Shown here: positions 8,540 to 16,859 of the stretch, piece after piece
Layout of the letters: each line of letters opens with the position of its first letter
How positions within the stretch are numbered: position 1 is the stretch's first letter
Assembly (NCBI GenBank): GCA_031399085.1
Contig: JANNOQ010000042.1
Coordinates: 62,001 to 126,000 of the forward strand
DNA length: 64,000 nt
Origin: R-RK-3 sp031399085
GTDB lineage: Bacteria; Pseudomonadota; Alphaproteobacteria; Rhizobiales; Rhodomicrobiaceae
Direction of reading: 5' to 3'
Translations under genes and position numbers: made by a program
The notes under the pieces: generated by a model
Database searches by the model: none
What the model was told of the DNA's origin: nothing
Seen by the model: the letters and a program-made list of their open reading frames with translations, nothing else

Positions 8540-9172
8540 TCAAGCACTCTCTTGCGCAGCGGCCAGTTCCTCGTCGCGCGCCTTGATGCGTTGGAGAGCG
8601 GGGCGAGCTTCCAGACGCCCGACATAGGTCGCAAATTCTGCCCGGTTGGGAATGATGCCGAACATCATGCCGTAGCGCAGCGTCGAGCCGAGAGCGACAT
8701 CGGCGGCGCTGAAACGGTCGCCGAGCAAATACTCGCCCTGCGACACAACTTCGGCCACCGTGTTCATGACGGTTTCATAGTCCCCGTAGCCAATGGTGGA
8801 GGACGGCGCTGGATCGCGCTTGAAGGCCTTGTCGTTCATGGCGGGCTCGATGCAGCTCGGGGCGAAAAATAGCCATCTGAGATACGGCCCGCGCTGCGGA
8901 TCGCCGATCGCCGGGGCGAGCCCGGCGGCGGGGAAGGCGTCGGCCAGATAGCAGCAGATGGCGGCGGCTTCGGTTACCGCGACACCGCCATGCGTGATGG
9001 CCGGCACCTTGCCCATCGGGTTGACGGCCAGGAATGAGGGTGATTTCTGGTCGCCTTTCTTAAGACTTAGAACCTCCATCCGGTATGGCGCGCCAAGCTC
9101 TTCGAGCATCCAGAGAACGATGCCCGAGCGGCTGCGCGGCGCAAAATAAAAGACGAGTTCCGGCTCGGCCAT
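8540..9172 (-). CDS. Glutathione S-transferase family protein
   Basis: A 210-residue protein with the two-domain GST layout. The N-terminal thioredoxin-like domain begins ELVFYFAPRSRSGIVLWMLEELG and contains the cis-proline strand NPMGKVPAI. The SNAIL-like position is seen as TEAAAICCYLAD. The C-terminal helical domain includes YLLGDRFSAADVALG, which holds the conserved capping Asp. It probably conjugates glutathione to electrophiles or acts as a reductase. The ATG at 9172 is preceded by GGAGG at good spacing, which fixes the start. It converges with the thioesterase gene. Confidence 0.93.
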   Translation of the reverse strand: MAEPELVFYFAPRSRSGIVLWMLEELGAPYRMEVLSLKKGDQKSPSFLAVNPMGKVPAITHGGVAVTEAAAICCYLADAFPAAGLAPAIGDPQRGPYLRWLFFAPSCIEPAMNDKAFKRDPAPSSTIGYGDYETVMNTVAEVVSQGEYLLGDRFSAADVALGSTLRYGMMFGIIPNRAEFATYVGRLEARPALQRIKARDEELAAAQESA

Positions 9173-9196
9173 CGGTCGTTCCTCCCGAAATGACAA

Positions 9197-9224
9197 AGCC
9201 GGCCGCCCGAGAGAGCAGCCGGCT
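9197..9224 (-). terminator. Hairpin downstream of the IalB gene
   Basis: A perfect 7-bp stem (AGCCGGC / GCCGGCT) with a 14-base loop lies 22 bases beyond the IalB stop codon. Read on the minus strand it is followed by a moderately T-rich tail, TTGTCATTT. It fits an intrinsic terminator for the IalB gene, although the T-tract is imperfect and it sits close to the start of the GST gene. Confidence 0.5.
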
Positions 9225-9246
9225 GATATCGTCGAAACGTAAGGTG

Positions 9247-10014
9247 TTACTGCTTTTTCGTCTCAGGAGCGCCCTTCTTGGCGGCGTTGTCTTCCTGCGC
9301 CTTCTTGGCGAGTTCGACTTGACGTTCGCGGATGGCGACCATCAAACGCTTGCGCGCGTCCTTGTATTTCTCATTGTCGACCGGCTTGCCGGCATAGGCC
9401 TTGTCGAAGCCGTTGAGCGGCACCGGGAAGCCGATGGCCTTACCCGCGAGATTGATCGCGGCGACGACGACCTGCTTGCCCTTGTTCATCTGGTCAATAA
9501 CCGGCTGCGTGGCTTCGCCCTCGGCGGTGCAGCCCGCGGCATGGCAAAGAGTGAATTGCAGCTTCACCGCCTCGCCCTCGTCGACCTTGACCTGAACGCC
9601 GGGCGGCAGAGCCATGCCGAGCGGCACCATGACCATCAGCGCCTTTTTGTCCTGGCCTTCCACTTCGCGGACGGCGGCCGAGACCAGCACCATACCGGTA
9701 TTGCCGTCGAGACGCTCATGATGGGTGAGGCAGACATTCAGCTCCTTCTTGGGATCGGTGATGTTGGGCGCCTTTTCGCAAAGCTTAACCCACGCGCTCT
9801 GATCCTTGGCGTCCTCCGGCTTTGCTTCGGCGGCCTTTGCCGGGGCGGCCTTGGCAGGAGCGGTCTTCGTCGGGGCCGCCTTTTCTGGAGCCGCCTTCTT
9901 GTCTTGGGCCATGGCGGGAGCCGCCGCGAAGCCCGCTCCGAGTGCCAGAGTCAGCGCCAAAAGTCCAGCGCGCACGGCCACTCGCTTCGTAGCTGTAACT
10001 CTTTCTGCATACAT
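9247..10014 (-). CDS. Invasion-associated locus B (IalB) family protein
   Basis: A 255-residue secreted protein. It has a signal peptide ending near AAPAMAQ (residues 1-37), then a low-complexity Ala/Lys/Pro linker (about 38-70). The IalB domain follows, with SAWVKLCE, VCLTHHERLDGNTG, VMVPLGMALPPGVQV and a Cys-containing FTLCHAAGC. Family members are periplasmic and widespread in Hyphomicrobiales, including non-pathogens; the biochemical role is unknown. The C-terminal 50 residues are Lys/Glu-rich and probably helical. It stands alone, with a candidate terminator downstream and a long upstream gap. Confidence 0.93.
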   Translation of the reverse strand: MYAERVTATKRVAVRAGLLALTLALGAGFAAAPAMAQDKKAAPEKAAPTKTAPAKAAPAKAAEAKPEDAKDQSAWVKLCEKAPNITDPKKELNVCLTHHERLDGNTGMVLVSAAVREVEGQDKKALMVMVPLGMALPPGVQVKVDEGEAVKLQFTLCHAAGCTAEGEATQPVIDQMNKGKQVVVAAINLAGKAIGFPVPLNGFDKAYAGKPVDNEKYKDARKRLMVAIRERQVELAKKAQEDNAAKKGAPETKKQ

Positions 10015-10393
10015 ATCGTTGACCTTTCACGTCGCATGCGGGCGTAAGTTGTCTGTACGAAACTTACGGTTTTAAGCTCCGACAGGTCTGTATAGAGGAC
10101 CATCGCTCGCGCGCTCTCAAAACCCTCGGCGATCACGTTCTTACCTACTGGGCGTGGAACCATTCAAATAAGGCAATCCCATGACCGGAGCGCCTTAGAA
10201 CAGTCTCACTCCACAGTTCCATCATGAAAGATCGACCCGTGGACTGGCCCTTTTGCAACGATATTTACATAGCACGCTCTCATTGAAAGGCGATAGCAAA
10301 GGGGCACCAGTAAGACCGTTTTCATCATCAAAAATGTGCTATGCGAGACGCAATTCTTGGCCTCGGCTTCAACCGGCCGAGATGTGAGGCGCT
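10015..10393. other. Intergenic region between divergent ialB-like and yejA-like genes
   Basis: No convincing gene is present in these 379 bases. The region must contain the promoters of both divergent genes. It is visibly more AT-rich around 10240-10340. A short stem (CTCGGC / GCCGAG) sits just before the yejA-like gene near 10364-10382. Short open frames here lack ribosome-binding sites and family resemblance. Confidence 0.6.
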
Positions 10394-12220
10394 ATGCTAA
10401 CCGTATCCGCTCCGTCGATCCGGCTTTTCATCGCCGGCTTTGCGTCGCTCGTCATGGCCGCGTCCCTTCGCGCCGAGCCGCGCGAAGGGATCGCCATGCA
10501 CGGCATGCCGAAATATTCGCCCGGCTTTTCGCATTTTGACTATGTCAACCCGAATGCGCCGAAAGCGGGGCGGGCAGCGTTTGGCGTGCTCGGTTCATTC
10601 GACAGTCTCAACCCCTTCATCGTCAAAGGAAATGCCGCGCCTGGGATGCGCGAATACGTCTATGAGGGCCTGCTAACGCGCGCGCAGGATGAGCCGTTTT
10701 CGCTTTATGGCCTGTTGGCGGAGAGCATCGAAACGCCTGAGGACCGCTCTTGGGTTACCTTCACCCTTCGGCCTCAGGCGCGTTTCTCCGATGGCAAACC
10801 GGTCACGGTGGACGATGTGATCTTCTCGCTCGAGCTGTTGCGGGAGAAGGGGCGTCCGAACCATCGCAGCTATTACGCCAAGGTTGAAAAGATCGAGCGC
10901 GCCGGCGAGCGCGGGGTGAAACTGGTTTTCAAGCCGGATGGCGATCGCGAAATGCCGCTGATCATGGGGCTGATGCCGGTGCTGCCCAAACATCTGATCG
11001 ACCCGGCCCGCTTCGACCTAACCGGCTTCGATCTCCCGGTCGGCAGCGGCCCTTATATCGCGGCCGCCGTCGACCCGGGTGCCAGCCTTGTGCTGAAGCG
11101 CAACCCGAATTATTGGGGCCGCGATCTCCCAGTCAATCGCGGCGTCTACAATTTCGACGAGATCCGCTACGATTTCTACCGGGACGCCAACGGCATGTTC
11201 GAGGCGTTCAAGAAAGGCTTGTTCGTCATCAACCGGGAGAGCGATCCGGGACGCTGGGCGCGCGAATATGATTTTCCGGCGGCGGCCGATGGGCGGGTGG
11301 TCAGGAAAAACTTCCAGACCGGTACGCCATCCGGCATGTCGGGCCTCGTGTTCAATACGCGCCGTCCGATTTTTGCCGACCGCCGCATGCGCGAAGCGCT
11401 CATCCTGCTGTTCGACTTCGAGTGGCAGAATAAGAGCCTTTATCACGCCCTGTACGAACGCACGCAGAGCTATTTCGACGGCTCCGAGCTATCCTCGCAT
11501 GGCCGTCCCGCCGATGCGCGCGAGAGGGCCTTGCTCGCTCCATTCCCCGACGCCGTGATGCCGGCGGCGATGGAGGGCACGCTCTCCCAGCCCGCCACCG
11601 ACGGCTCGGGCCGCGACCGCGACAATCTGCGAAAAGCGCTGCTGCTCTTGCAGGAAGCGGGCTACGAGCTGAAAAGCGGCAAGCTCGTGAACAAGGCGAC
11701 CGGCCAGCCGCTGAGCCTGGAAATGCTCGCGGCGACGCGTGACCAGGAGCGGCTGTTCCTGACCTATTCGCGCGACCTGCTCAAGGCCGGCATCACCGCC
11801 AGCATCCGCCAGGTCGACTCGGCGCAATATCAGAGCCGCAAGACGAATTTCGATTTCGACATTATCCAAAATAATTGGAGCGCGTCGCTCTCGCCCGGCA
11901 ATGAGCAAAGTTATCGTTGGTCGTCGGAAGCGGCGGATACGGAAGGCAGTTTCAACTATCCGGGTGTGAAAAGTGAGGCCGCCGACGCCATGATCAGGGC
12001 GTTGCTCGCCGCCGGCACGCGCGAGGATTTCGTCTCGGCCGTGCGCGCCCTCGACCGGGTGTTGATGAGCGGAGCCTATGTCCTGCCGCTGTTCCATCTT
12101 CCCGCCCAATGGGTCGCGCATTGGTCGCAGCTCCGGCATCCCGAGGCAACGCCGCTTTATGGCTTTCAGATCGACAGCTGGTGGATCGAGGAGCCGCGCG
12201 CGCGCGCCGAAGCGCGCTAG
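10394..12220 (+). CDS. Extracellular solute-binding protein, family 5 (YejA-like)
   Basis: A 608-residue periplasmic peptide-binding protein for an ABC importer. A Sec signal peptide (residues 1-28, ending SLRAEP) is followed by the SBP_bac_5 fold. Typical family segments are YVNPNAPKAGR, the GSFDSLNPF stretch, FTLRPQARFSDGKPVTVDDVIFSLE and the LKRNPNYWGRDLPVNRG region. The length and these motifs match YejA, the binding protein for oligopeptides and microcin C. In enterobacteria and many rhizobia it is followed by yejB, yejE and yejF; here the next gene is on the opposite strand, so no permease or ATPase is linked. GAGG five bases before the ATG supports the start. Confidence 0.92.
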   Translation: MLTVSAPSIRLFIAGFASLVMAASLRAEPREGIAMHGMPKYSPGFSHFDYVNPNAPKAGRAAFGVLGSFDSLNPFIVKGNAAPGMREYVYEGLLTRAQDEPFSLYGLLAESIETPEDRSWVTFTLRPQARFSDGKPVTVDDVIFSLELLREKGRPNHRSYYAKVEKIERAGERGVKLVFKPDGDREMPLIMGLMPVLPKHLIDPARFDLTGFDLPVGSGPYIAAAVDPGASLVLKRNPNYWGRDLPVNRGVYNFDEIRYDFYRDANGMFEAFKKGLFVINRESDPGRWAREYDFPAAADGRVVRKNFQTGTPSGMSGLVFNTRRPIFADRRMREALILLFDFEWQNKSLYHALYERTQSYFDGSELSSHGRPADARERALLAPFPDAVMPAAMEGTLSQPATDGSGRDRDNLRKALLLLQEAGYELKSGKLVNKATGQPLSLEMLAATRDQERLFLTYSRDLLKAGITASIRQVDSAQYQSRKTNFDFDIIQNNWSASLSPGNEQSYRWSSEAADTEGSFNYPGVKSEAADAMIRALLAAGTREDFVSAVRALDRVLMSGAYVLPLFHLPAQWVAHWSQLRHPEATPLYGFQIDSWWIEEPRARAEAR

Positions 12221-12238
12221 CGCCGCCGCCAGACCAAA

Positions 12239-12778
12239 TTAGGTCGGTCCGCCCTCGACCTTGGTCTTCAGCCGCGCCAGACCTTCCTCGTAATCAGGTC
12301 CGATCAGCCCATCGAACAAAAGCCCCATCCAGCGCGACAGCGGATTGTTGGACAGTTCGGCGTCAAGGCTCCAGGTGACTTTGGTGCCGGCTCCTTCCGG
12401 CACGAGCGTGAAGCCCGCCTGCGCGGCGCCCATCTGGCCGAGATCGAGCGCGCTGACGACGCGGCGTTCGGGCGTGCTTTCCAGGATCTCTTGGCTGCCA
12501 GAGCCGACTTGCGCATTGTTACTTTTCCAGCTCATTTTGGCGCCGACCCCCGCTTCGGGACCGGTAAAGCTGTATTCGGTCGCCGGATCGCGCAAAGCCC
12601 AGGGCGACCATTCGTTGAAGCGGCGGAAATTGTTCACATAGGGGAAAATCGCCGCGGGCTGAGCCGCGATCAGCGTCGAGCGTTCCACATGGACGTTCCC
12701 CGGCAGCAGAAATCCGACGGCGGCGAAAATGGCCGCCAGAATGACCAGCACTAAAAATAAGCGTTTGAAGAATCTCAT
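12239..12778 (-). CDS. Membrane-anchored SRPBCC (START/Bet v1-like) protein
   Basis: A 179-residue protein with one N-terminal membrane helix (about 6-25, FLVLVILAAIFAAVGFLL) and a polyketide cyclase/SRPBCC domain. The segment VERSTLIAAQPAAIFPYVNNFRRFNEWSPW is the family's first strand and helix with the conserved Trp. The domain binds hydrophobic ligands; no enzyme function is assigned. A GAGAAGAATT sequence precedes the ATG at 12778 and supports that start over one 30 bases upstream. It converges on the yejA-like gene with 18 bases between stops. Confidence 0.88.
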   Translation of the reverse strand: MRFFKRLFLVLVILAAIFAAVGFLLPGNVHVERSTLIAAQPAAIFPYVNNFRRFNEWSPWALRDPATEYSFTGPEAGVGAKMSWKSNNAQVGSGSQEILESTPERRVVSALDLGQMGAAQAGFTLVPEGAGTKVTWSLDAELSNNPLSRWMGLLFDGLIGPDYEEGLARLKTKVEGGPT

Positions 12779-12919
12779 AATTCTTCTCCTTCCCTGATCA
12801 GGGGGCAAGCGATATTATCCCCGCGACAAAGGCCGGGAAACCGCCGTCGTAGCATCTGTTCAGGCAGGTGTCTCGCAAGAATGGCGCGGCCGCTGGCAAA
12901 ACACACGGGGGACTACCGG

Positions 12920-13096
12920 ATGCGTCTCACACCGCCGACCAATTTGACGTTTTTGATTTCCATATTGCTGGCCATTCTCGCGATTGTCGGCCAATTCGTT
13001 CAGGGGGTTTCGATCTATATCCCGGTGAGCACCTTCTGGGTGGCGATCGCCGCCTATGTCGTGCTCATGCTCGGCAATCTCGTGCGCGGATTTTGA
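12920..13096 (+). CDS. Small two-helix membrane protein
   Basis: A 58-residue protein with two hydrophobic segments: residues about 10-27 (FLISILLAILAIVGQFV) and 34-53 (FWVAIAAYVVLMLGNLV). A few polar residues sit at each end. I cannot name a family. The ATG at 12920 follows GGGGGAC at about eight bases; an ATG at 12881 would add 13 polar residues. It lies between the SRPBCC gene (divergent) and the sugar-isomerase-like gene (same strand, 103 bases on). It may be a short inner-membrane protein of unknown function. Confidence 0.6.
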   Translation: MRLTPPTNLTFLISILLAILAIVGQFVQGVSIYIPVSTFWVAIAAYVVLMLGNLVRGF

Positions 13097-13199
13097 CGTC
13101 GGCGGTGCGCCCCGCGATTTTGTCTCGCGACGTCATTCGCTGGTGGCAGTGTTTGAAGGTTTGCCGCCGGCGTGCTGCCCCTAGCGAACCAGGAAATTC

Positions 13200-14114
13200 A
13201 TGAGCAAACGTAAATTCAGCATCGGCTATTCCCTGCCGAACGAAGACGATTACGGGCTGACCAAACTCGGTCCGGCGCTCGACGAGGCGGAGCGGCTCGG
13301 CGTCGACTACGTCGAGATTGCGCTTTACGCAACCGATCTGGTCGCTAACGGCCGGGTGCTTACGGACCGGCTGGCGCGCGTCAAGGCGCTGACCTCGGGC
13401 CGCCCCTTCGGATACACATTGCACGGTCCGCTGGGCCTTGATCTGATGGACGGCAGCGAGCGCGCCGCCATGCATAAACAGGTGCTTCTGGCGCAGCTCG
13501 AAATTACCGCAGAACTTGGCGGGGTGCACTACGTGGCCCATGCCGGGAAATATGCGGTTGCTGGCGGCAATCCGGACGCCGCCTATGCGCGCCAGCGCGA
13601 CGCTCTTGCCGAGGTCGCTAGCGACGCCGCGGCGCGTGGTATTACCATCGCCATCGAAAACCTGTTCGCCACCGAGCTCGGCCGGGAGCCGCCGCTGCCC
13701 TCCAAACTCGCCACCGAAATTGCATCGATCGATCATCCGGCGATCCGCGGCTGTCTCGATTTCTCCCACGCTTTTCTGGAAACCGACCGACAAGGCGCCG
13801 ATTTCATGGCCGAAGCGGCGACCCTCGCGCCGTTCGCAAAACATCTTCACATGCACGACTCTTTTGGTAAATTGTGGCCATCCCCGCCAAGTCATCGCTC
13901 GGAACGGCTCGCCTTTGGAATTGGCGATCTGCATTTGCCGCTAGGGCTTGGCTCGATCCCTTGGGACGATTTGATGGAACGGCTGGTCTTTCCGGAAGGG
14001 GCGATCTTCATCCTTGAGCTGGCCCCTCCCTATTGGCCCGATCTGGCTCTCTCGCTGGAACGGATGCGCGATTTAGCGTCGCGCGCGAGGATAGGCGGTG
14101 TAGCCGCCGGATAA
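13200..14114 (+). CDS. Sugar phosphate isomerase/epimerase-like TIM-barrel protein
   Basis: A 304-residue protein of the AP endonuclease family 2/xylose isomerase-like TIM-barrel superfamily. Conserved metal-site segments are seen at strand ends: GVHYVAHAGK, IAIENLFA (Glu), CLDFSHAF (Asp/His), HLHMHDSFG (His/Asp) and FILELAPPYW (Glu). Such proteins isomerise or epimerise sugars or act as metal-dependent hydrolases; the substrate cannot be read from the sequence. An AGGAAATTC sequence directly precedes the ATG. The gene stands alone, followed by a small antisense gene. Confidence 0.82.
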   Translation: MSKRKFSIGYSLPNEDDYGLTKLGPALDEAERLGVDYVEIALYATDLVANGRVLTDRLARVKALTSGRPFGYTLHGPLGLDLMDGSERAAMHKQVLLAQLEITAELGGVHYVAHAGKYAVAGGNPDAAYARQRDALAEVASDAAARGITIAIENLFATELGREPPLPSKLATEIASIDHPAIRGCLDFSHAFLETDRQGADFMAEAATLAPFAKHLHMHDSFGKLWPSPPSHRSERLAFGIGDLHLPLGLGSIPWDDLMERLVFPEGAIFILELAPPYWPDLALSLERMRDLASRARIGGVAAG

Positions 14115-14241
14115 AGTCTGTCTGCTCCGTCGGAAGGCGAACGGCAAAAAGTGCTACTAACTCTGACAGGCGGTGAAAAACGAAGAACGCCCCGCAAGAT
14201 CATAAGGCGAAGCCGCGAGAGGTTGCGTCCCTATGCTTGCT

Positions 14242-14391
14242 CTATTTCGCCGCACTTTGGATGGTCGGCGCCTCGGCCGTTTCGATGATAAGCTTGTCCT
14301 GAAGGTTTTTAGTGTCCGTATCCACGCTAAAAGCGAATAAGCCCAAGAACATCGCCATCACAGCGATGCAGGCCGCAAGAATTCCATACAT
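14242..14391 (-). CDS. Short single-helix membrane peptide (49 aa)
   Basis: A short open frame of 49 codons runs from ATG at 14389-14391 to TAG at 14242-14244. It starts with a hydrophobic helix (residues 2-22, with ILAACIAVMAMFLGLFAF) and continues with a polar tail that has NLQDKLIIETAEAPTIQ. A good ribosome-binding sequence, GGGAGAG, sits six bases before the ATG, which is the main reason to call it real. It resembles a small inner-membrane peptide with a periplasmic or cytoplasmic tail. The function is unknown. It lies between the TIM-barrel gene and the radical SAM gene. Confidence 0.55.
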   Translation of the reverse strand: MYGILAACIAVMAMFLGLFAFSVDTDTKNLQDKLIIETAEAPTIQSAAK

Positions 14392-14658
14392 TAGATGCTC
14401 TCCCGCTAGTGCCGTTCTAAGCGCCGAAAATACGCCGATATGATTACAAAACGCTTAGGTCCCCACGGCACTGCGAGATTTAGGTCGCCCCGAAACGCGG
14501 TGCAAGGCAAGGTTAATGCGGCGACTACGAATTTTGCGGCCGCTGGCTTTCTGGCCACGGCTCGCACACGGGTTCAACACCGGACGGAGCGGAAATATTC
14601 CGGCGGGTAGGCGGCTTTTGCTATTTTTTCGCATTCGTGAAGCGATTTAGGAGACCGC

Positions 14659-15654
14659 ATGAGCCTTACTCACGACCACGCAGCCGCAGACAGCCCGGCG
14701 CAGGCGACAAAATTCTCGCACCCCGACTGGACCGCCAAGGGCGAACGCCGCGCCAGCGTCCGGCTCGACCGGCTGGAAACGCTTTGGATCAATACCGGAA
14801 GCCTCTGCAACATCGAATGCGTCAATTGTTACATCGAATCCAGCCCCAAAAACGACCGTCTTGCCACTATCAGCGCCGCGGAGACCGTCGCCTTTCTCGA
14901 TGAAATCGCGGCGCTCCATCTCGGGACATCCGAGATCGGCTTCACCGGCGGCGAGCCGTTCATGAACAGCGAGATGATCGAGATGGCCGAGCTGGCGCTC
15001 GCGCGTGGCCACACTGTGCTGATCCTGACGAACGCGATGATCCCGATGCAGCGGCCCGCTATGAAGGCCGGTTTGCTAAGGTTGCGGGATGCTTACGGCG
15101 ATCGGCTCACAATTCGCGTCAGCCTCGATCATTACACCAGCGCGTTGCACGAGACCGAGCGCGGCGCGGGAAGTTGGGCGCCCGCGATCGAGGGCACGGA
15201 CTGGCTTGCCGCGAACGGCTTCAAGCTGGCGCTTTGCGGGCGGACAAGCTGGCATGAGGATAAGGCGGCCGCGCGTTCCGGCTATGCCGCCCTGATCGCG
15301 GCGCGCGGCTGGCCGGTCGACGCCGCCAATCCCGGCGAGCTGGTGCTCCTGCCGGAGATGGATGAGCGCGTCGAGGTGCCGGAAATCACCACCGCCTGCT
15401 GGGGCATCCTGCACAAATCCCCGAGCGAATTGATGTGCGCCAAGAGCCGCATGGTCGTGAAGCGGCGCGGCGCGGACAAGCCGGTCGTGCTGCCCTGCAC
15501 GCTGCTCCCCTATATCGCGGCGTTCGAGATGGGGACGACGCTCGCCGAGGCGGCGGAGGCCGATGGCGGCATGTTCGACCACGGCGCAGTCAAGCTGTGC
15601 CACCCGCATTGCGCCAAGTTCTGCGTGCTCGGCGGGGGGAGTTGCTCGGCTTGA
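14659..15654 (+). CDS. Radical SAM protein with cysteine-rich C-terminus
   Basis: A 331-residue radical SAM enzyme. The CX3CX2C cluster motif is at C50, C54 and C57, and the SAM-binding GGEP loop is at 97-100. The C-terminus has a second cysteine group, C314-x3-C318-x3-C322-x6-C329, and further cysteines at TACWGI, LMCAKS and LPCTLL. These look like ligands for an auxiliary iron-sulfur cluster of the SPASM or twitch type. Such enzymes often modify peptides or proteins or form cofactors, but I do not recognise the subfamily. AGGAG six bases before the ATG supports the start. It has no obvious operon partner. Confidence 0.85.
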   Translation: MSLTHDHAAADSPAQATKFSHPDWTAKGERRASVRLDRLETLWINTGSLCNIECVNCYIESSPKNDRLATISAAETVAFLDEIAALHLGTSEIGFTGGEPFMNSEMIEMAELALARGHTVLILTNAMIPMQRPAMKAGLLRLRDAYGDRLTIRVSLDHYTSALHETERGAGSWAPAIEGTDWLAANGFKLALCGRTSWHEDKAAARSGYAALIAARGWPVDAANPGELVLLPEMDERVEVPEITTACWGILHKSPSELMCAKSRMVVKRRGADKPVVLPCTLLPYIAAFEMGTTLAEAAEADGGMFDHGAVKLCHPHCAKFCVLGGGSCSA

Positions 15655-16128
15655 GAAGCATGTCAGCGAAGCGAGTAAGGTTAACGAATAGTTTGAGCTT
15701 GCCTCATAATGGGATCGGCTCGTTACGAGAAACTTTACGGAATGTTTACAGTTTCGGACAAGTTTCCGCTTGTTTCTGGCTGTTTCCGTATGATTTCTAC
15801 GGAACGTGGCGACTGCCTTGAAACCCGCACGTCACAGAGCGGAAAGTCCAAATGGCGCGGCGTCTTTTCATCCCAAATCGCGCGGTCTATTCACGCCACG
15901 GCACTTGCTCCTTCATTGCCTTTCCCCTACAGCGCCTAGACCGCCTCTACATCCACAGCCTACACGCACACGGGGTCGGCCGGCTGCCGCGATGACGCCC
16001 TTGCAATATCGTCTGCTGCCGGATTCGGGCACACGCACACCGGGCTGGGCGCGAGATGCGCGTGTTCACCTAACTCGTCGCCGGCGGCATCGTGCTAACC
16101 TGATGGGCAGCAGTGAAAGGGGGCAAGA
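15655..16128. other. Non-coding, AT-richer spacer
   Basis: These 474 bases hold no convincing gene. The first 170 bases are noticeably AT-richer than the surroundings. They contain a perfect hairpin (TTCCGTA / TACGGAA, 15784-15804) and another copy of TACGGAA at 15736-15742. The TACGGAA arrangement and base composition suggest eroded foreign DNA or a regulatory region, but no transposase or integrase fragment can be identified. The rest is ordinary high-GC spacer leading to the promoter of the next gene. Confidence 0.5.
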
Positions 16129-16671
16129 ATGATGCGACGGGCGCCGATGAAATCCGCACGAGGCGCAACGGCAACCGGCGCGAATGCGACCGGAACCGCC
16201 GCTCTTGGCACGCTTGCATTGGGTGCCATGGCGCTGGGCGCAATGGCGGTGGGTGCGCTGGCAATCGGGCGGCTTTCGGTCGGGCGTGCACGGCTGCGAC
16301 GCGTGGAGATCGGGGAACTTGCGGTCGGGCGACTTGATATCGGCCCTGGCGGCCGGCCGCCCGGTATGCTGACCGCCGTCACCCGCATCCGCGCGGCTCC
16401 AGGCAAGGGCGATGCAATGGCCCGCCTGTTACGTGATCAGCTATCGCTCGCGCGCACAGGCGAGCCCGGGACCTTTCTCCATCCGCCGCACCGCTCAACG
16501 AGCGACCCCAACCTGTTTCTGCTCTACGAGCAATATGCCGACGAGGCTGCGTTCGAGCGGCGCGCCCATGCGGCCCGGCTCGATGCTTTCCGCCAGCGCG
16601 CCGCCGAGCAGAAACTCGTTGCGAGTTCTGCTGACGATGCGGTCGAGGTAGAGCTTTACCGGACGATTTAG
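16129..16671 (+). CDS. Antibiotic biosynthesis monooxygenase (ABM) domain protein with pentad-repeat N-terminus
   Basis: A 180-residue protein in two parts. Residues about 10-78 are a run of some eleven five-residue units with the pattern [LIV]G-x-[LMA]-[ASED], for example LGAMA, VGALA, IGRLS and VGRLD. This suggests a small right-handed beta-helix like pentapeptide repeats. Residues about 83-180 form an ABM/YgiN-like dimeric alpha-beta barrel, with AVTRIRAAPGKGDAMARLL, LFLLYEQYADEAAFERR and VELYRTI. ABM proteins are quinol or small-molecule monooxygenases needing no metal. The start is ATG 16129 or 16132. It stands alone in a sparse region. Confidence 0.78.
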   Translation: MMRRAPMKSARGATATGANATGTAALGTLALGAMALGAMAVGALAIGRLSVGRARLRRVEIGELAVGRLDIGPGGRPPGMLTAVTRIRAAPGKGDAMARLLRDQLSLARTGEPGTFLHPPHRSTSDPNLFLLYEQYADEAAFERRAHAARLDAFRQRAAEQKLVASSADDAVEVELYRTI

Positions 16672-16859
16672 CCGGCAACGAGGGGATTTAATTGCGCATT
16701 TCCCGGTTGAGTGACGTGCGCATGGAAGGGACTAGGCCTATGAAATTGGGCACCAATGACCGCTTTCATCGGATGCCGTTGAAAAACTCGGATGCGGTGT
16801 CGCATGCATGACGGTGATGCCGACAAAGCCGTCTGAAACATGCGCCACGACTTCCGCCG

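Noticed and set aside
16672..16859. GTTGAAAAACTCGG-like sequence reminiscent of insertion-sequence ends
   Set aside because: It is too short, has no inverted partner and no transposase fragment nearby.
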